33,116 nucleotides of DNA from contig SAIX01000008.1 of the NCBI GenBank assembly GCA_004028765.1, forward strand, positions 1-33,116. Direction: 5' to 3'. The number at the start of each line of letters is the position of its first letter. The first letter of the stretch is position 1. The translations under genes were made by a program, and so were the position numbers. Under the pieces are notes generated by a model. It made no database searches and was not told the DNA's origin. It saw only the letters and a program-made list of their open reading frames with translations. This document shows positions 16,721 to 25,537 of this stretch, piece after piece. The stretch comes from Chitinophagaceae bacterium. Lineage in GTDB: Bacteria; Bacteroidota; Bacteroidia; Chitinophagales; Chitinophagaceae.

Positions 16721-18367
16721 ATGAAAAATAAATTCTTAAAATCAATTCTGGCGCTTACGGTGATCGGCTCAGTTGTGGCTGTTTCTTCCTGTAACAAAAG
16801 GCTGGATGATGCATATGCCAACCCGAACGCATCTACGCGTGTTGCGGTTGAATCGATTCTCCCGAGCCTGATCGGTAACTTTCTCGGCAGCTCTTCTGCA
16901 GCGGGAAGCAGTTACGGGTTAGGTGGCGATGGCCTGATCGTGGGCCGTTATATCCAGTTCTGGGAAACCAATACCACGGGTAACACTTTTGATCAGATGG
17001 CAGGTGCCACCGGTGCCAGTGATAACATGGGCTCTATCTGGGCCATGCATTATTATGGCCAGGGGCAAAACCTGAACCAGATGGTGCAGTGGGCCAAGGA
17101 AGAACAGAAATGGGATTATGTTGGAGTAGGGTATGCGATCCGTGCATGGGCATGGTTAACATTGACCAACCAGTATGGGGACGTGATCCTCCGCCAGGCT
17201 TTCAATACCAACCTGCAGCAGTTCAATTACGATGTGCAGCAGGAAGTATATGATACGGTACGTGCCACCTGTTTCCGTGCACTGGATTACCTGAACACAA
17301 CTGGTGGTAATGCAAGTCCTGCAAACCTCGCCATCGGTGATGCGTATTTTTATGGTGGCGATGTAAACAAGTGGAAGAAATTTGTGTATGGTGTGCTGGC
17401 CCGTTCTTATGCTTATCTCGCCAACAAAACATCCTACAGCGCCGATTCTGTTATCAAGTATGCCAACCTTGCGATGAGCACCAATGCCGACAATGCCACC
17501 TGTAAATTTGCTAACACGGGTATTTCGGGTACGTCGAGCTATATGGGTATCCTGCGTGGTAACGTAGGTACTTTGCGCCAGTCTGCATTTATTGCCGACC
17601 TTATGAGTGGTAACAATGCCGGAGCTTTCACTGGTGTGGAAGATCCACGCGATTGGTATATACTCCGTGAAAATACCAATGGTACTTTCAAAGGGATCAA
17701 CCCCAATAAAGGTACTTCCGGGCTTGCAACAGCCGATCAGCCAACAAACTATTGGGGCGGCACTTTTGCCACCACCGCAGCACCGGCCAATGAAAACGGT
17801 TGCCGGTATATTTTCCGTAACGCGGCGGAATTCCCGATCATGACGGCCTCTGAAATGCAGTTCCTGATTGCGGAAGCAAAACTGCGGAAAGGGGACAATG
17901 CCGGTGCGCTTGCTGCATATACCAACGGTATCAGCCTAAATATTGATATGCTTGTAAACAATTACGGCACCAACGTACCTCCCGCAAAAGTGATCACTCC
18001 CACCACCAAAGCCAACTTCCTGGCACAACCCCAGATTGTACCGGCAGCAGCCAATCTGACCTTAACACATATCCTGCTTCAGAAATACATTGCTTTGTAT
18101 GGTTTCGGAATACAGGAAGTATGGACGGATATGAGAAGGTTCCATTACAATAAAGACCTCGACCCGGTAACTGGCAAACCTGTATATGTAGGATTTACGC
18201 TACCCTCAGGTGCTGATCTATACCCGGATAATAATGGTAACCCGGTATATCGTGGAAGGCCGAGATACAATTCAGAGTACCTGTATAATATCCCTGAACT
18301 TACCCGTATCGGCGCATATCCTGGTCTGGATTACCACACCAAAGAGTGCTGGTTCTCCCAAAAATAA
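16721..18367 (+). CDS. SusD/RagB-like surface lipoprotein (SusD_2-type)
   Basis: 548 residues, 35 nt after susC. The lipoprotein signal ends VSSC with Cys24. The body fits the SusD-like family with TPR-type helices (SusD_2 branch): DAYANPNASTRV, YGQGQNLNQMVQWAKEE, GYAIRAWAWLTLTNQYGDV, PIMTASEMQFLIAEAKLRKG, ILLQKYIALYGFGIQEVWTDMRRFHY and RPRYNSEYLYNIPEL. It forms the ligand-capturing lid on the SusC barrel at the cell surface. It runs in the same operon, and the downstream DUF4397 gene starts 17 nt after its stop. Confidence 0.93.
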   Translation: MKNKFLKSILALTVIGSVVAVSSCNKRLDDAYANPNASTRVAVESILPSLIGNFLGSSSAAGSSYGLGGDGLIVGRYIQFWETNTTGNTFDQMAGATGASDNMGSIWAMHYYGQGQNLNQMVQWAKEEQKWDYVGVGYAIRAWAWLTLTNQYGDVILRQAFNTNLQQFNYDVQQEVYDTVRATCFRALDYLNTTGGNASPANLAIGDAYFYGGDVNKWKKFVYGVLARSYAYLANKTSYSADSVIKYANLAMSTNADNATCKFANTGISGTSSYMGILRGNVGTLRQSAFIADLMSGNNAGAFTGVEDPRDWYILRENTNGTFKGINPNKGTSGLATADQPTNYWGGTFATTAAPANENGCRYIFRNAAEFPIMTASEMQFLIAEAKLRKGDNAGALAAYTNGISLNIDMLVNNYGTNVPPAKVITPTTKANFLAQPQIVPAAANLTLTHILLQKYIALYGFGIQEVWTDMRRFHYNKDLDPVTGKPVYVGFTLPSGADLYPDNNGNPVYRGRPRYNSEYLYNIPELTRIGAYPGLDYHTKECWFSQK

Positions 18368-18384
18368 TTTAACTGCCAAAAATT

Positions 18385-19197
18385 ATGATGATGAAAAAGA
18401 TAACCCTCTATATCAGCCTTTTCCTTGCAGCGGCGATTACGTTCGTGGCCTGCAGGAAAGACGCGACAGACTGGAATGCCGCCTATGATGCATCCACCGA
18501 TGCCACGGCTTATTTCCGTGTGGTGCATGCTTCGCCTTTTTTCAGGCAGCAGTTCAATGCACCGGATTCTTTTAACGTGTATGTGAACAATATTAAAGTG
18601 AACTCACCCTTCCTGACCTATGGCTCCATTTTCCCGGGAACCTCAACAGGATTCGGGTACATTGCGGTACCTCCCGGTTTGCAGCAGGTAAGGATCTCTG
18701 TAAACGGTTTTGCATCCGCCAGCCCCGATTCAACCCAGTTGATCAATTTCACCAAAGTGTTTACCAATGGCCAGTATTACACATTGTTCATATCGGATTC
18801 ACTGAAGTTTTACCCAGATGCTGCTTTTGTACCGGATGTTTATACAAAACCACTGAATGGTAACGTGAATATCCGGTTTATGCATGGTGTATTAAATGAT
18901 ACCGCCGGTAAAACAGTTGATATCTATTCTTATGCGAGAAATGCTACGGTTTTCTCTAACATAAAACCCGGACAGGTAACAGCCTTCAACTCTCTCGGTT
19001 TTAACGTAGGCGTGGCCGATACTTTTTATGTTACGAGAAACGCACCTGCCGGTACACTGCTGGCAAACAGGATTGTTCTCGCAAAACTGGCATTCGCGCC
19101 AACCAACCAGCGTACCTACAGCCTCTATTTCCGGGGCGATGCCAACCTGACCACAGGTACAAAGGCAAGAACATTGAGTTCTTACCTGCACCAATAA
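18385..19197 (+). CDS. DUF4397-domain lipoprotein of the SusC/D operon
   Basis: 270 residues. The lipoprotein signal ends FVAC with Cys23; any of three consecutive ATG codons could start it. The DUF4397 domain begins at AYFRVVHASP (about 42) and has NVYVNNIKVN, YIAVPPGLQQVRISVNG, YYTLFISDS, then a second similar part (VNIRFMHGVLNDTAGKTVDIY, YSLYFRG). The domain is beta-rich and common in surface-exposed lipoproteins, but its role is unknown. As third gene of the operon before the terminator it is a candidate accessory ligand-binding component beside SusC/SusD. Confidence 0.85.
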   Translation: MMMKKITLYISLFLAAAITFVACRKDATDWNAAYDASTDATAYFRVVHASPFFRQQFNAPDSFNVYVNNIKVNSPFLTYGSIFPGTSTGFGYIAVPPGLQQVRISVNGFASASPDSTQLINFTKVFTNGQYYTLFISDSLKFYPDAAFVPDVYTKPLNGNVNIRFMHGVLNDTAGKTVDIYSYARNATVFSNIKPGQVTAFNSLGFNVGVADTFYVTRNAPAGTLLANRIVLAKLAFAPTNQRTYSLYFRGDANLTTGTKARTLSSYLHQ

Positions 19198-19219
19198 TTG
19201 CAATGGGTTATTATGATAT

Positions 19220-19247
19220 GGGCTGCCGGAAACGGCGGCCCTTTTTT
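19220..19247 (+). terminator. Terminator of the SusC/SusD/DUF4397 operon
   Basis: A 9-bp GC-rich stem (19220-19228 with 19233-19241, one G-T pair) capped by a GAAA tetraloop, followed by six T. It stops only 4 nt before the end of the convergent J-protein gene. Confidence 0.93.
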
Positions 19248-19251
19248 GTGA

Positions 19252-19908
19252 TCACTTTCCGTAAAAATACACAAGGGAACAAAAGAGAACTGCCAGCAAT
19301 AATGCAAAAAGGCTTTTGTATCGGCTCCAGAAAGCATACCGCCTGGATTGACTGAGAAAATACCGGATGGAGCGCATCGCTTCTTCGTCGGAGGAGGAAA
19401 ACTGCATCAACCTCCCGCATACGAGTTCGATCGAACCGAGCGGCAGGAACTCGGCAATTGTAAATACCTGTTTGAGCAATGCATGATTGTTCTGCCCCTC
19501 GAGTAAACGGCAGTTATGGTCTGATAAAAGGGCGAGCAACTGCTTGTTAAGTGCATCCTTATCCAGCCTGAAAGGATCCATATAACGGAATATTTTTACA
19601 AAACCATGAAAAGATTCTTTGAGTTCTTCAATGGTGCCGGCTTCCTGAACAGTTACCGGAGTATTGCCGTAAAACGCATACCAGTTGAAATGATAGGCCG
19701 CTCTTTTTTTTGCATCCGATAACACCTGGTAGGCTTCCTGTATTTCCGCGAATTTTTTTTCGGCAGCGATTGATCCGGGATTTTTATCAGGATGATACTG
19801 CATGGCCAATTTCCGGAATGCCTTCCTGATCTCACCGGTACTGGCAGAAGGGGATACCTGTAATATTTTGTAGTAATCCAGCGGGGATATAATACGATCG
19901 TAAGCCAT
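19252..19908 (-). CDS. J-domain protein with C-terminal membrane anchor
   Basis: 218 residues from ATG 19908; a TTG one codon earlier is less likely because the ATG overlaps the upstream stop as TGATG. The J domain covers about residues 8-75, with HPD at 39-41 (YHPDKNPG), FRKLAMQ before it and [14 protein letters not shown] after it. The middle (80-190) has no recognised domain: no Gly/Phe linker, no zinc-finger or CTD of DnaJ. Residues 199-215 are a single hydrophobic span at the very C-terminus, followed by YGK, so the J domain probably faces the cytoplasm from a tail anchor. J domains stimulate Hsp70 ATPase, so it may recruit DnaK to the inner membrane. It is translationally coupled to the STAS-like gene. 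Confidence 0.88.
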   Translation of the reverse strand: MAYDRIISPLDYYKILQVSPSASTGEIRKAFRKLAMQYHPDKNPGSIAAEKKFAEIQEAYQVLSDAKKRAAYHFNWYAFYGNTPVTVQEAGTIEELKESFHGFVKIFRYMDPFRLDKDALNKQLLALLSDHNCRLLEGQNNHALLKQVFTIAEFLPLGSIELVCGRLMQFSSSDEEAMRSIRYFLSQSRRYAFWSRYKSLFALLLAVLFCSLVYFYGK

Positions 19909-20306
19909 CAATCGTTTCTGTCAAATTCAATATCATCGCCGTCGAGCAATTCCCGCTCAATTTCCTCCATCTGTACAATATCCCAGGCTTCGCTTTCGGT
20001 TGGCGTACAATTCAGCATTTCAAGCAGTTCCCATTGGTCAAGGTTTTTTTCAGCCGCAGGCTGAAGCGAACAGATCACAAAAGAAGCATTCGATTCATAA
20101 AATCTCTGTTGCAGCCCTGCAAGGATACGGCCGGCTTCTTCTTCCATTTCACGGATCTCTGAAAGGTTCAGTATTACATTTTTTATTTCTTTTTGCAATC
20201 GGCCGGAGCAGGTTTCGGATAGTTCCGCTGCTATATTGGCAGAGAGAACCGGCGAAAACGGCGTTACAACGGTAAATTTCTCCTTGGTATCAATTTTGAC
20301 TTCCAT
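19908..20306 (-). CDS. STAS-like (anti-sigma antagonist fold) protein
   Basis: 132 residues from ATG 20306; a possible start 42 nt upstream would add an implausible N-terminus. The order of elements fits a STAS domain: strand FTVVTPFSP, helix [11 protein letters not shown], strand [10 protein letters not shown] (43-51), helix [14 protein letters not shown], strand SFVICSL, then a C-terminal helix. The family's phosphorylatable Ser sits in a DSxG turn after the second strand; here the turn reads MEEEAG (54-59), acidic and without Ser. An acidic tail (about 113-132) follows. A protein fixed in the phosphorylated-like state is one reading. Family assignment rests on pattern alone. It forms a two-gene operon with the J-domain protein. 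Confidence 0.6.
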   Translation of the reverse strand: MEVKIDTKEKFTVVTPFSPVLSANIAAELSETCSGRLQKEIKNVILNLSEIREMEEEAGRILAGLQQRFYESNASFVICSLQPAAEKNLDQWELLEMLNCTPTESEAWDIVQMEEIERELLDGDDIEFDRND

Positions 20307-20325
20307 ACAGGGGATTAAGATTAAC

Positions 20326-20350
20326 AGTTGTGCATAAATGCGGCACAACT
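20326..20350. promoter_or_regulatory. 25-bp palindrome between the STAS/J operon and clpC (candidate operator)
   Basis: A perfect 8-bp inverted repeat AGTTGTGC-N9-GCACAACT. It lies at about +1 to +25 of the transcript predicted from the minus-strand promoter, and upstream of the clpC start. The arm/N9/arm layout recalls CIRCE (the HrcA site), but the arm sequence is different. It may be a repressor site or a 5' RNA hairpin. Confidence 0.6.
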
Positions 20351-20355
20351 TCGCT

Positions 20356-20388
20356 CAAAAATATTCGTTATAATTGTATAAACCCAAA
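20356..20388 (-). promoter_or_regulatory. Promoter of the STAS/J-domain operon
   Basis: On the minus strand, -33 TTTG (20388-20385) is followed by a 21-nt spacer and -7 TATTTTTG (20363-20356). Both halves match the Bacteroidota consensus, the best full match in the window. A near-consensus TATAATTG on the plus strand (20369-20376) could serve clpC, making the two promoters overlap. Confidence 0.7.
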
Positions 20389-20395
20389 TCAGGCC

Positions 20396-22957
20396 ATGGA
20401 TAATAATTTTTCAGCACAAGTAAAGGAAATCATTTCCTTCAGCAGGGAAGAGGCGCTGAGGCTCGGAAATGATTTCATCGGGACAGAACATTTATTGCTG
20501 GGTTTGATACGTGATGGAGATAATACGGCCATTAAAGTATTGAAGCAACTGAATGTAGACCTATATGAATTACGCAAGGAAGTGGAGCTTGCCGTAAAAG
20601 ACAAAACAGGAAAGAATATTGCGAACATCAACAGTTTGCCTCTCACAAAACAGGCGGAGAAAGTGATCCGTGTAACGGTGCTCGAAGCGAAAGCATTGAA
20701 AAGCCCGCTCGTGGAAACAGAACACCTGATGCTCAGTATCCTTAAAAACAAAGAAAATATCTGTACGCAGATACTGAACCAGTTTGATGTGGATTATGAC
20801 CTCTTCCGTAATGAACTCGGTATGGTAGGCACCACCAATCCGCCGCCTTCCCCCCGCAATGAATTCACAGATGACGATAACGACGAGTTTGATGAAGAAA
20901 AACGGGGTGGCGGTTACCAGCAACAACGTACCGGCAAACAGGCCGGCGCTGCCAAAAGCAAAACACCGGTTCTGGATAATTTCGGCAGAGATATCACCAA
21001 ACTGGCAGAATCGGGTTCTCTTGATCCGATCGTTGGCCGGGAAGAAGAAATTGAAAGGGTAAGCCAGATACTCAGTCGCCGGAAAAAAAATAACCCCATC
21101 CTTATCGGCGAACCCGGTGTGGGTAAAACTGCTATCGTGGAAGGCCTTGCCCTCCGCATCGTTCAGCGCAAAGTAAGCCGGGTATTGTTTGATAAACGTG
21201 TGATCTCACTCGATCTTGCCGCACTGGTGGCAGGTACGAAATACCGCGGACAGTTTGAAGAAAGGATGAAAGCCATCATGAACGAACTGGAGAAGAACCG
21301 GGATGTGATTCTTTTTATAGATGAGATCCATACCATTGTCGGGGCTGGTGGCGCGAGTGGTTCACTTGATGCGTCCAATATTTTCAAACCGGCGCTTGCA
21401 AGAGGGGAACTGCAATGCATTGGTGCATCCACACTGGATGAGTACCGCATGTATATCGAAAAAGATGGCGCGCTCGACCGTCGTTTCCAGAAAGTGCTGA
21501 TTGAACCGCCAACGGTGGAAGAAACGATTCAGATCCTGAATAATATCAAAAGCAAATATGAAGACTTCCACAATGTAAGTTATGGAGATGATGCCATTGA
21601 TGCCTGTGTGAAGCTGAGCGACCGGTATATGACCGACAGGTTATTGCCAGATAAAGCCATTGATGTACTGGATGAAGTGGGCGCCCGTGTTCACCTGAAA
21701 AATATCAATGTACCACAGGAGATCGTTGAACTGGAGAAGAAAATCGAAGATGTGAAGAATGAAAAGAATAAAGTGGTGAAGAGCCAGCGTTTTGAAGAAG
21801 CCGCTTCTCTGCGCGATACGGAAAAGCGACTGGGTGAAGAACTTGAGAAAGCCAAATCGCAGTGGGAGGAAGAAAGCAAACACAAACGCTATCCCATTAC
21901 GGAGGAAAATATTGCGGAAGTAGTGAGTATGATGACAGGCATCCCTGTAAAACGGATGGTGCAGGCAGAAACAGAGAAGCTGCGCAGGATGAACGAGGAT
22001 ATGAAAGGGATGGTGGTTGGCCAGGATGAAGCTATCCAGAAAGTGGTAAAAGCCATCCAGCGGAACAGGGTGGGATTGAAAGATCCAAAGAAACCGATCG
22101 GTACATTTATTTTTCTGGGTCCTACCGGTGTGGGTAAAACAGAGCTTGCACGTGCACTGGCACGCCACATGTTCGACTCCGAGGATTCGCTGATCAGGAT
22201 CGATATGAGTGAATATATGGAGAAGTTCACCGTGAGCCGTTTGATCGGCGCACCTCCCGGTTATGTGGGGTATGAGGAGGGCGGACAGCTTACTGAAAAA
22301 GTGAGACGCAAACCTTATTCGGTGATACTGCTTGATGAGATCGAAAAAGCGCACCCGGATATTTACAATATCCTGTTGCAGGTACTCGATGACGGACAGC
22401 TTACAGACGGATTGGGCAGGAAAGTGGATTTTAAAAATACCATGATCATCATGACCTCCAATATCGGCGTTCGCCAGTTGAAGGAATTTGGTGACGGGGT
22501 AGGGTTTGCCACGGCACACCGCATACAGAATGCAGAAGAGAACAGCAAAGCTGTAATCGAAAAAGCGCTCAAACGCACATTCTCCCCTGAATTCCTGAAC
22601 AGGATCGATGATGTGGTGGTGTTTAATGCACTCACCAAAGAAAATATTTTCAATATCATTGATATCCTGATGAAAGGAGTTGCCAAGCGTTTGAATAATC
22701 TCGGGTTCTCACTCGAGCTTACAAACGAAGCAAAGGATTTCATTGCAGAGAAAGGATACGATGTTCAGTTTGGTGCAAGACCCTTGCACCGGGCTATCCA
22801 GAAATATCTCGAAGATCCTTTGGCAGAAGAGATCCTCAATTTCAATATCAAGGATGGTGACCTGCTAATTGCCGATCTGGATAAAGAAGCCGGTAAACTG
22901 GTATTCCGTTTCCAGAAACGCGTTCAGGAAAATGCAGATGCCAGCGCTGAGGCCTGA
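20396..22957 (+). CDS. clpC: ATP-dependent Clp unfoldase ClpC
   Basis: 853 residues from ATG 20396. An in-frame GTG 66 nt upstream is rejected because family members start near [20 protein letters not shown]. Two Clp N-terminal repeats (about 3-145) are followed by an acidic linker. The first AAA+ module has Walker A GEPGVGKT (238-245) and Walker [11 protein letters not shown] middle domain contains the UVR motif ([14 protein letters not shown]). The second AAA+ module has GPTGVGKT and VILLDEIE, then the ClpP-docking loop with VGF ([10 protein letters not shown]). It is a hexameric unfoldase feeding ClpP, and in other bacteria often needs an adaptor. Its start is 89 nt from the divergent STAS/J operon. 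Confidence 0.96.
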   Translation: MDNNFSAQVKEIISFSREEALRLGNDFIGTEHLLLGLIRDGDNTAIKVLKQLNVDLYELRKEVELAVKDKTGKNIANINSLPLTKQAEKVIRVTVLEAKALKSPLVETEHLMLSILKNKENICTQILNQFDVDYDLFRNELGMVGTTNPPPSPRNEFTDDDNDEFDEEKRGGGYQQQRTGKQAGAAKSKTPVLDNFGRDITKLAESGSLDPIVGREEEIERVSQILSRRKKNNPILIGEPGVGKTAIVEGLALRIVQRKVSRVLFDKRVISLDLAALVAGTKYRGQFEERMKAIMNELEKNRDVILFIDEIHTIVGAGGASGSLDASNIFKPALARGELQCIGASTLDEYRMYIEKDGALDRRFQKVLIEPPTVEETIQILNNIKSKYEDFHNVSYGDDAIDACVKLSDRYMTDRLLPDKAIDVLDEVGARVHLKNINVPQEIVELEKKIEDVKNEKNKVVKSQRFEEAASLRDTEKRLGEELEKAKSQWEEESKHKRYPITEENIAEVVSMMTGIPVKRMVQAETEKLRRMNEDMKGMVVGQDEAIQKVVKAIQRNRVGLKDPKKPIGTFIFLGPTGVGKTELARALARHMFDSEDSLIRIDMSEYMEKFTVSRLIGAPPGYVGYEEGGQLTEKVRRKPYSVILLDEIEKAHPDIYNILLQVLDDGQLTDGLGRKVDFKNTMIIMTSNIGVRQLKEFGDGVGFATAHRIQNAEENSKAVIEKALKRTFSPEFLNRIDDVVVFNALTKENIFNIIDILMKGVAKRLNNLGFSLELTNEAKDFIAEKGYDVQFGARPLHRAIQKYLEDPLAEEILNFNIKDGDLLIADLDKEAGKLVFRFQKRVQENADASAEA

Positions 22958-22985
22958 TCAAAAAAATGGTAAGTCAAGTACGATA

Positions 22986-23011
22986 AAAAGCCTCCGGTAA
23001 CGGAGGCTTTT
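22986..23011. terminator. Terminator of clpC (bidirectional)
   Basis: A perfect 11-bp stem AAAAGCCTCCG / CGGAGGCTTTT with loop GTAA. A and T runs at the two ends let it act in both directions. Confidence 0.9.
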
Positions 23012-23016
23012 GAATT

Positions 23017-23088
23017 TTGAATAATGAACAAGGAATCCTGAATCAGGAAGGGCCCAATCGCATTCGGTATTCCTTGTTCATTATTCAA
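23017..23088. repeat. Long inverted repeat after ubiX: 20-bp perfect arms, 32-nt loop
   Basis: The left arm 23017-23036 and right arm 23069-23088 are exactly complementary, starting TTGAATAATGAAC. Pairing continues outward (about 23012 and 23094) with a one-base bulge. The loop contains a small palindrome CCTGAATCAGG (23037-23047). It starts 4 nt past the ubiX stop and lies beside the clpC terminator. The arms are AT-rich and have a 7-nt rhythm (TTATTCA, TTGTTCA). Confidence 0.85.
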
Positions 23089-23092
23089 TAAT

Positions 23093-23653
23093 TCATTTTT
23101 CTTTTCCCCAGCGGAAAGTCGTGATATCCAAACCGGCAAGGTCTAAAACGCGGTCCACCACTGTTTCTGCAAGTTGTTCGATGGTTTGGGGTTTGCTGTA
23201 GAAGGAGGGGGTTGCCGGACAAATAATACCGCCCGCCAGTGTTACCAGTTCCATATTTTTGATATGGATCAGGCTATAAGGTGTATCGCGTGCAACCAGG
23301 ATCAGTTTTCTTCTTTCTTTTAAAATCACATCGGCAGCGCGGGTAACAAGGTCATCGCTTACACCATGCGCAATCCTGCCAAGTGTGCCCATACTGCAGG
23401 GAACAACGATCATCGTATCATATTTTGCTGAACCCGAAGCGAAGGGTGCAGCAAAATCGTATTTGTCGAAGTAACGGAAAGGGTAGTTGCGGTAAGTATC
23501 ATCCCCGAGTTCGGTTTCCCATATCTCTTCTGCGTTTTTGCTCATTACGATACCGAGCTCGATAAACTGGTTTTGGAGTTTTACCAGTTTATCGAGTAAA
23601 AGTTTCGCATAAACGGAACCGCTGGCACCTGTAATTGCAACGACGATCTTCAT
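23093..23653 (-). CDS. ubiX: UbiX-family flavin prenyltransferase
   Basis: 186 residues, standard length. It attaches a dimethylallyl group to reduced FMN, making the prenyl-FMN cofactor of UbiD-type decarboxylases. Motifs are VVAITGASGSVYAKLL (FMN-binding, 4-19), VVPCSMGTLGRIAHGVSDDL (87-106), the ERRKLILVARDTPYS block (121-135) and IICPATPSFYSKP near the end. In Bacteroidota it usually serves menaquinone or aromatic-acid metabolism; ubiD is not in the window. It is on the same strand as glgP, 89 nt downstream of it. Confidence 0.94.
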   Translation of the reverse strand: MKIVVAITGASGSVYAKLLLDKLVKLQNQFIELGIVMSKNAEEIWETELGDDTYRNYPFRYFDKYDFAAPFASGSAKYDTMIVVPCSMGTLGRIAHGVSDDLVTRAADVILKERRKLILVARDTPYSLIHIKNMELVTLAGGIICPATPSFYSKPQTIEQLAETVVDRVLDLAGLDITTFRWGKEK

Positions 23654-23664
23654 GAGGCAAAATT

Positions 23665-23724
23665 AAAAAGTCAGCATTCAAAATCCCGTAAATATCTGTT
23701 TTAGGTTCTGAATGCTGACTTTTT
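23665..23724. repeat. Inverted repeat between glgP and ubiX: 16-bp perfect arms, 28-nt loop
   Basis: AAAAAGTCAGCATTCA (23665-23680) pairs exactly with 23709-23724. On the minus strand the hairpin ends in a T run, so it may terminate glgP just before the ubiX start (23653), but the loop is unusually long for a terminator. Confidence 0.8.
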
Positions 23725-23742
23725 GTTTAATAAGAAGGAGTA

Positions 23743-25398
23743 TCAGCCTTTGTACATGATCTCATAATATTCATGCGCCATCCGGTTACTGTCGAACTGG
23801 AAACGTACATCGCGCATACCGTTTTTCTGTATCTGGCGCCAGGTATCAAAGCTTTCATAGTAAAGCGGCAGTATCTGCTGCTCGAGGATGTCGTATGATT
23901 TTTTCAGATCGTATTCATCCTGTTCGTGTACGGTCATATTTTCATAATCCGCTTTCGGAACCACGAAACCATTGTTACCATGGTTCACAAATTCAGGTAT
24001 CCATCCATCATCCGTTGAAAAATTCACAGCACCATTCATTGCGGCAGTCATACCACTGGTACCCGAAGCTTCACGCGGTACGCGCGGGTTGTTGAGCCAA
24101 ACATCGGCAGACTGTTTCAATCTTTTACTCAACGCAAGTTCATAGCCGATCAGTACAGCTACATTTTTGTATTTTTTGCTGAGGTGTACCAGGTTATTGA
24201 ACTGCGATATAGCCGGATAATCCTGTGGATAAGGTTTGCCCGCCCAGATGATCTGTACCGGGTATTTGGGGTTGTTCAGCAGTTTCTCGAAACGCTCCAT
24301 ATCGTATGTCAGCATGTCTGCCCGCTTGTAACCGGCAAAGCGCCGCGACCATACAATGGTGAGCGTATCCGGGTTGAATACTTTTCCAGTCTGGTCGGCA
24401 ACAATTTCGAATGCGCGTTTCTTTAAGTATTTTTTCCTGTCGTCGAAAGCATAATCATTGCCTTCTTCCATAAAACGGTATAGCTGCTTATCGGCCCAGT
24501 AGCGCCAGTTCTGTGCATTCGTGATCGATGTGATGGGGCAGATGCCTTCGTATTGTGCCCACATGTGGCGGCTCACCACGCCATGCAGTGCCGATACACC
24601 ATTTGCTTTTCTTGCAAAACGGAGAGCGGCAAGTGAGTGGTTGAACTGATCGTCTTTTGTACCCGTAAGCCTGCGTACTTCATCGATACTCAGTCCGCAG
24701 AAATAACTCATTTTATGACAGAGATAGATATCGTGTTTTTCATTTCCCGCTTCTTCGGGTGTATGTGTGGTGAATACCAGTTTCTCTTTTACTTTTTCAA
24801 GGCTCCTGTATTTGTTGAGGAGATAGAACGCAGAAGAAATACCATGTGCTTCATTGAGGTGGTATACTTCGGGATGAAAGCCGAGTTCATCCACCAGTTT
24901 TGCACCGCCTACACCAAGCAAAATAAACTGTGCCACTTTGGTGGCTACGTTTGCGTCGTACAAACGATGTGTAATGGTTTGTGAAACGTAATCGTTTTCA
25001 GGCAGGTCGGTGCTGAGGAGGAATAAAGGCGCGCTGCAAAAAGTTTCGGGTGCAAGGTACCAGGCTTTAATCCATACCGGGTGTTCGTGTATCAGTATCT
25101 GGAATTTGATGCCGGTATCTTCCAGGAAGCTGTAATATTTTTCCATGAAGGTAACCTGCAGTGTCTGGTCCTGGTTACGTGCCTGGTCGTAGTAACCATA
25201 TTTCCAGAGGATACCGATGCCGATCATGTTCTGTCTCAGTTCATAGGCGCTGCGCAGATGCGACCCTGCAAGGAAACCTAACCCACCGCTGTAAATTTTC
25301 AATGGCTGGTGAATGGCGAATTCCATTGAAAAATAAGCGGCTCTTTTGCTATATTCTTCATTGATGTGGTAAGGCACTGCGTAGTTTCTGAAATCCAT
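23743..25398 (-). CDS. glgP: Short alpha-glucan phosphorylase-like protein (GT35) lacking the PLP lysine
   Basis: 551 residues, the compact form without the N-terminal extension of long bacterial phosphorylases. Recognisable blocks are YFSMEFAIHQPLKIYSGGLGFLAGSHLRSA (22-51), HLNEAHGISSAF (180-191), VFTTHTPEEAGNEKHD (208-223), SRRFAGYKRADM (351-362, phosphate-site Arg/Lys retained) and WLNNPRVPREASGTSGM (434-450). Known enzymes of this family phosphorolyse glycogen-type glucans to glucose-1-phosphate using PLP bound to the Lys of E-A-S-G-x-[GS]-x-M-K-x-x-[LM]-N. Here every other position fits, but the Lys is Thr451 (codon ACT on the minus strand, 24046-24048). Activity as a normal PLP phosphorylase is therefore doubtful. 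The -GMT- form may be shared by relatives. Glycogen synthesis genes are not nearby. Confidence 0.88.
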   Translation of the reverse strand: MDFRNYAVPYHINEEYSKRAAYFSMEFAIHQPLKIYSGGLGFLAGSHLRSAYELRQNMIGIGILWKYGYYDQARNQDQTLQVTFMEKYYSFLEDTGIKFQILIHEHPVWIKAWYLAPETFCSAPLFLLSTDLPENDYVSQTITHRLYDANVATKVAQFILLGVGGAKLVDELGFHPEVYHLNEAHGISSAFYLLNKYRSLEKVKEKLVFTTHTPEEAGNEKHDIYLCHKMSYFCGLSIDEVRRLTGTKDDQFNHSLAALRFARKANGVSALHGVVSRHMWAQYEGICPITSITNAQNWRYWADKQLYRFMEEGNDYAFDDRKKYLKKRAFEIVADQTGKVFNPDTLTIVWSRRFAGYKRADMLTYDMERFEKLLNNPKYPVQIIWAGKPYPQDYPAISQFNNLVHLSKKYKNVAVLIGYELALSKRLKQSADVWLNNPRVPREASGTSGMTAAMNGAVNFSTDDGWIPEFVNHGNNGFVVPKADYENMTVHEQDEYDLKKSYDILEQQILPLYYESFDTWRQIQKNGMRDVRFQFDSNRMAHEYYEIMYKG

Positions 25399-25537
25399 TT
25401 ATTTCTTATTTGGTGAGCAATTGGGTGTGCAATATAGGGGTATTTACAGAAAATGTATTTTATACACAATAGGATGTGGGTAACCTTCCGTGCAATGCAA
25501 TAATCTGGGAGAAAGCTGATGGGGCCCTGCGGCATAT

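Noticed and set aside
21641..22519. 292-codon open frame antisense to clpC
   Set aside because: His/Phe-rich translation typical of a shadow of a conserved AAA+ gene; no domain or ribosome site.
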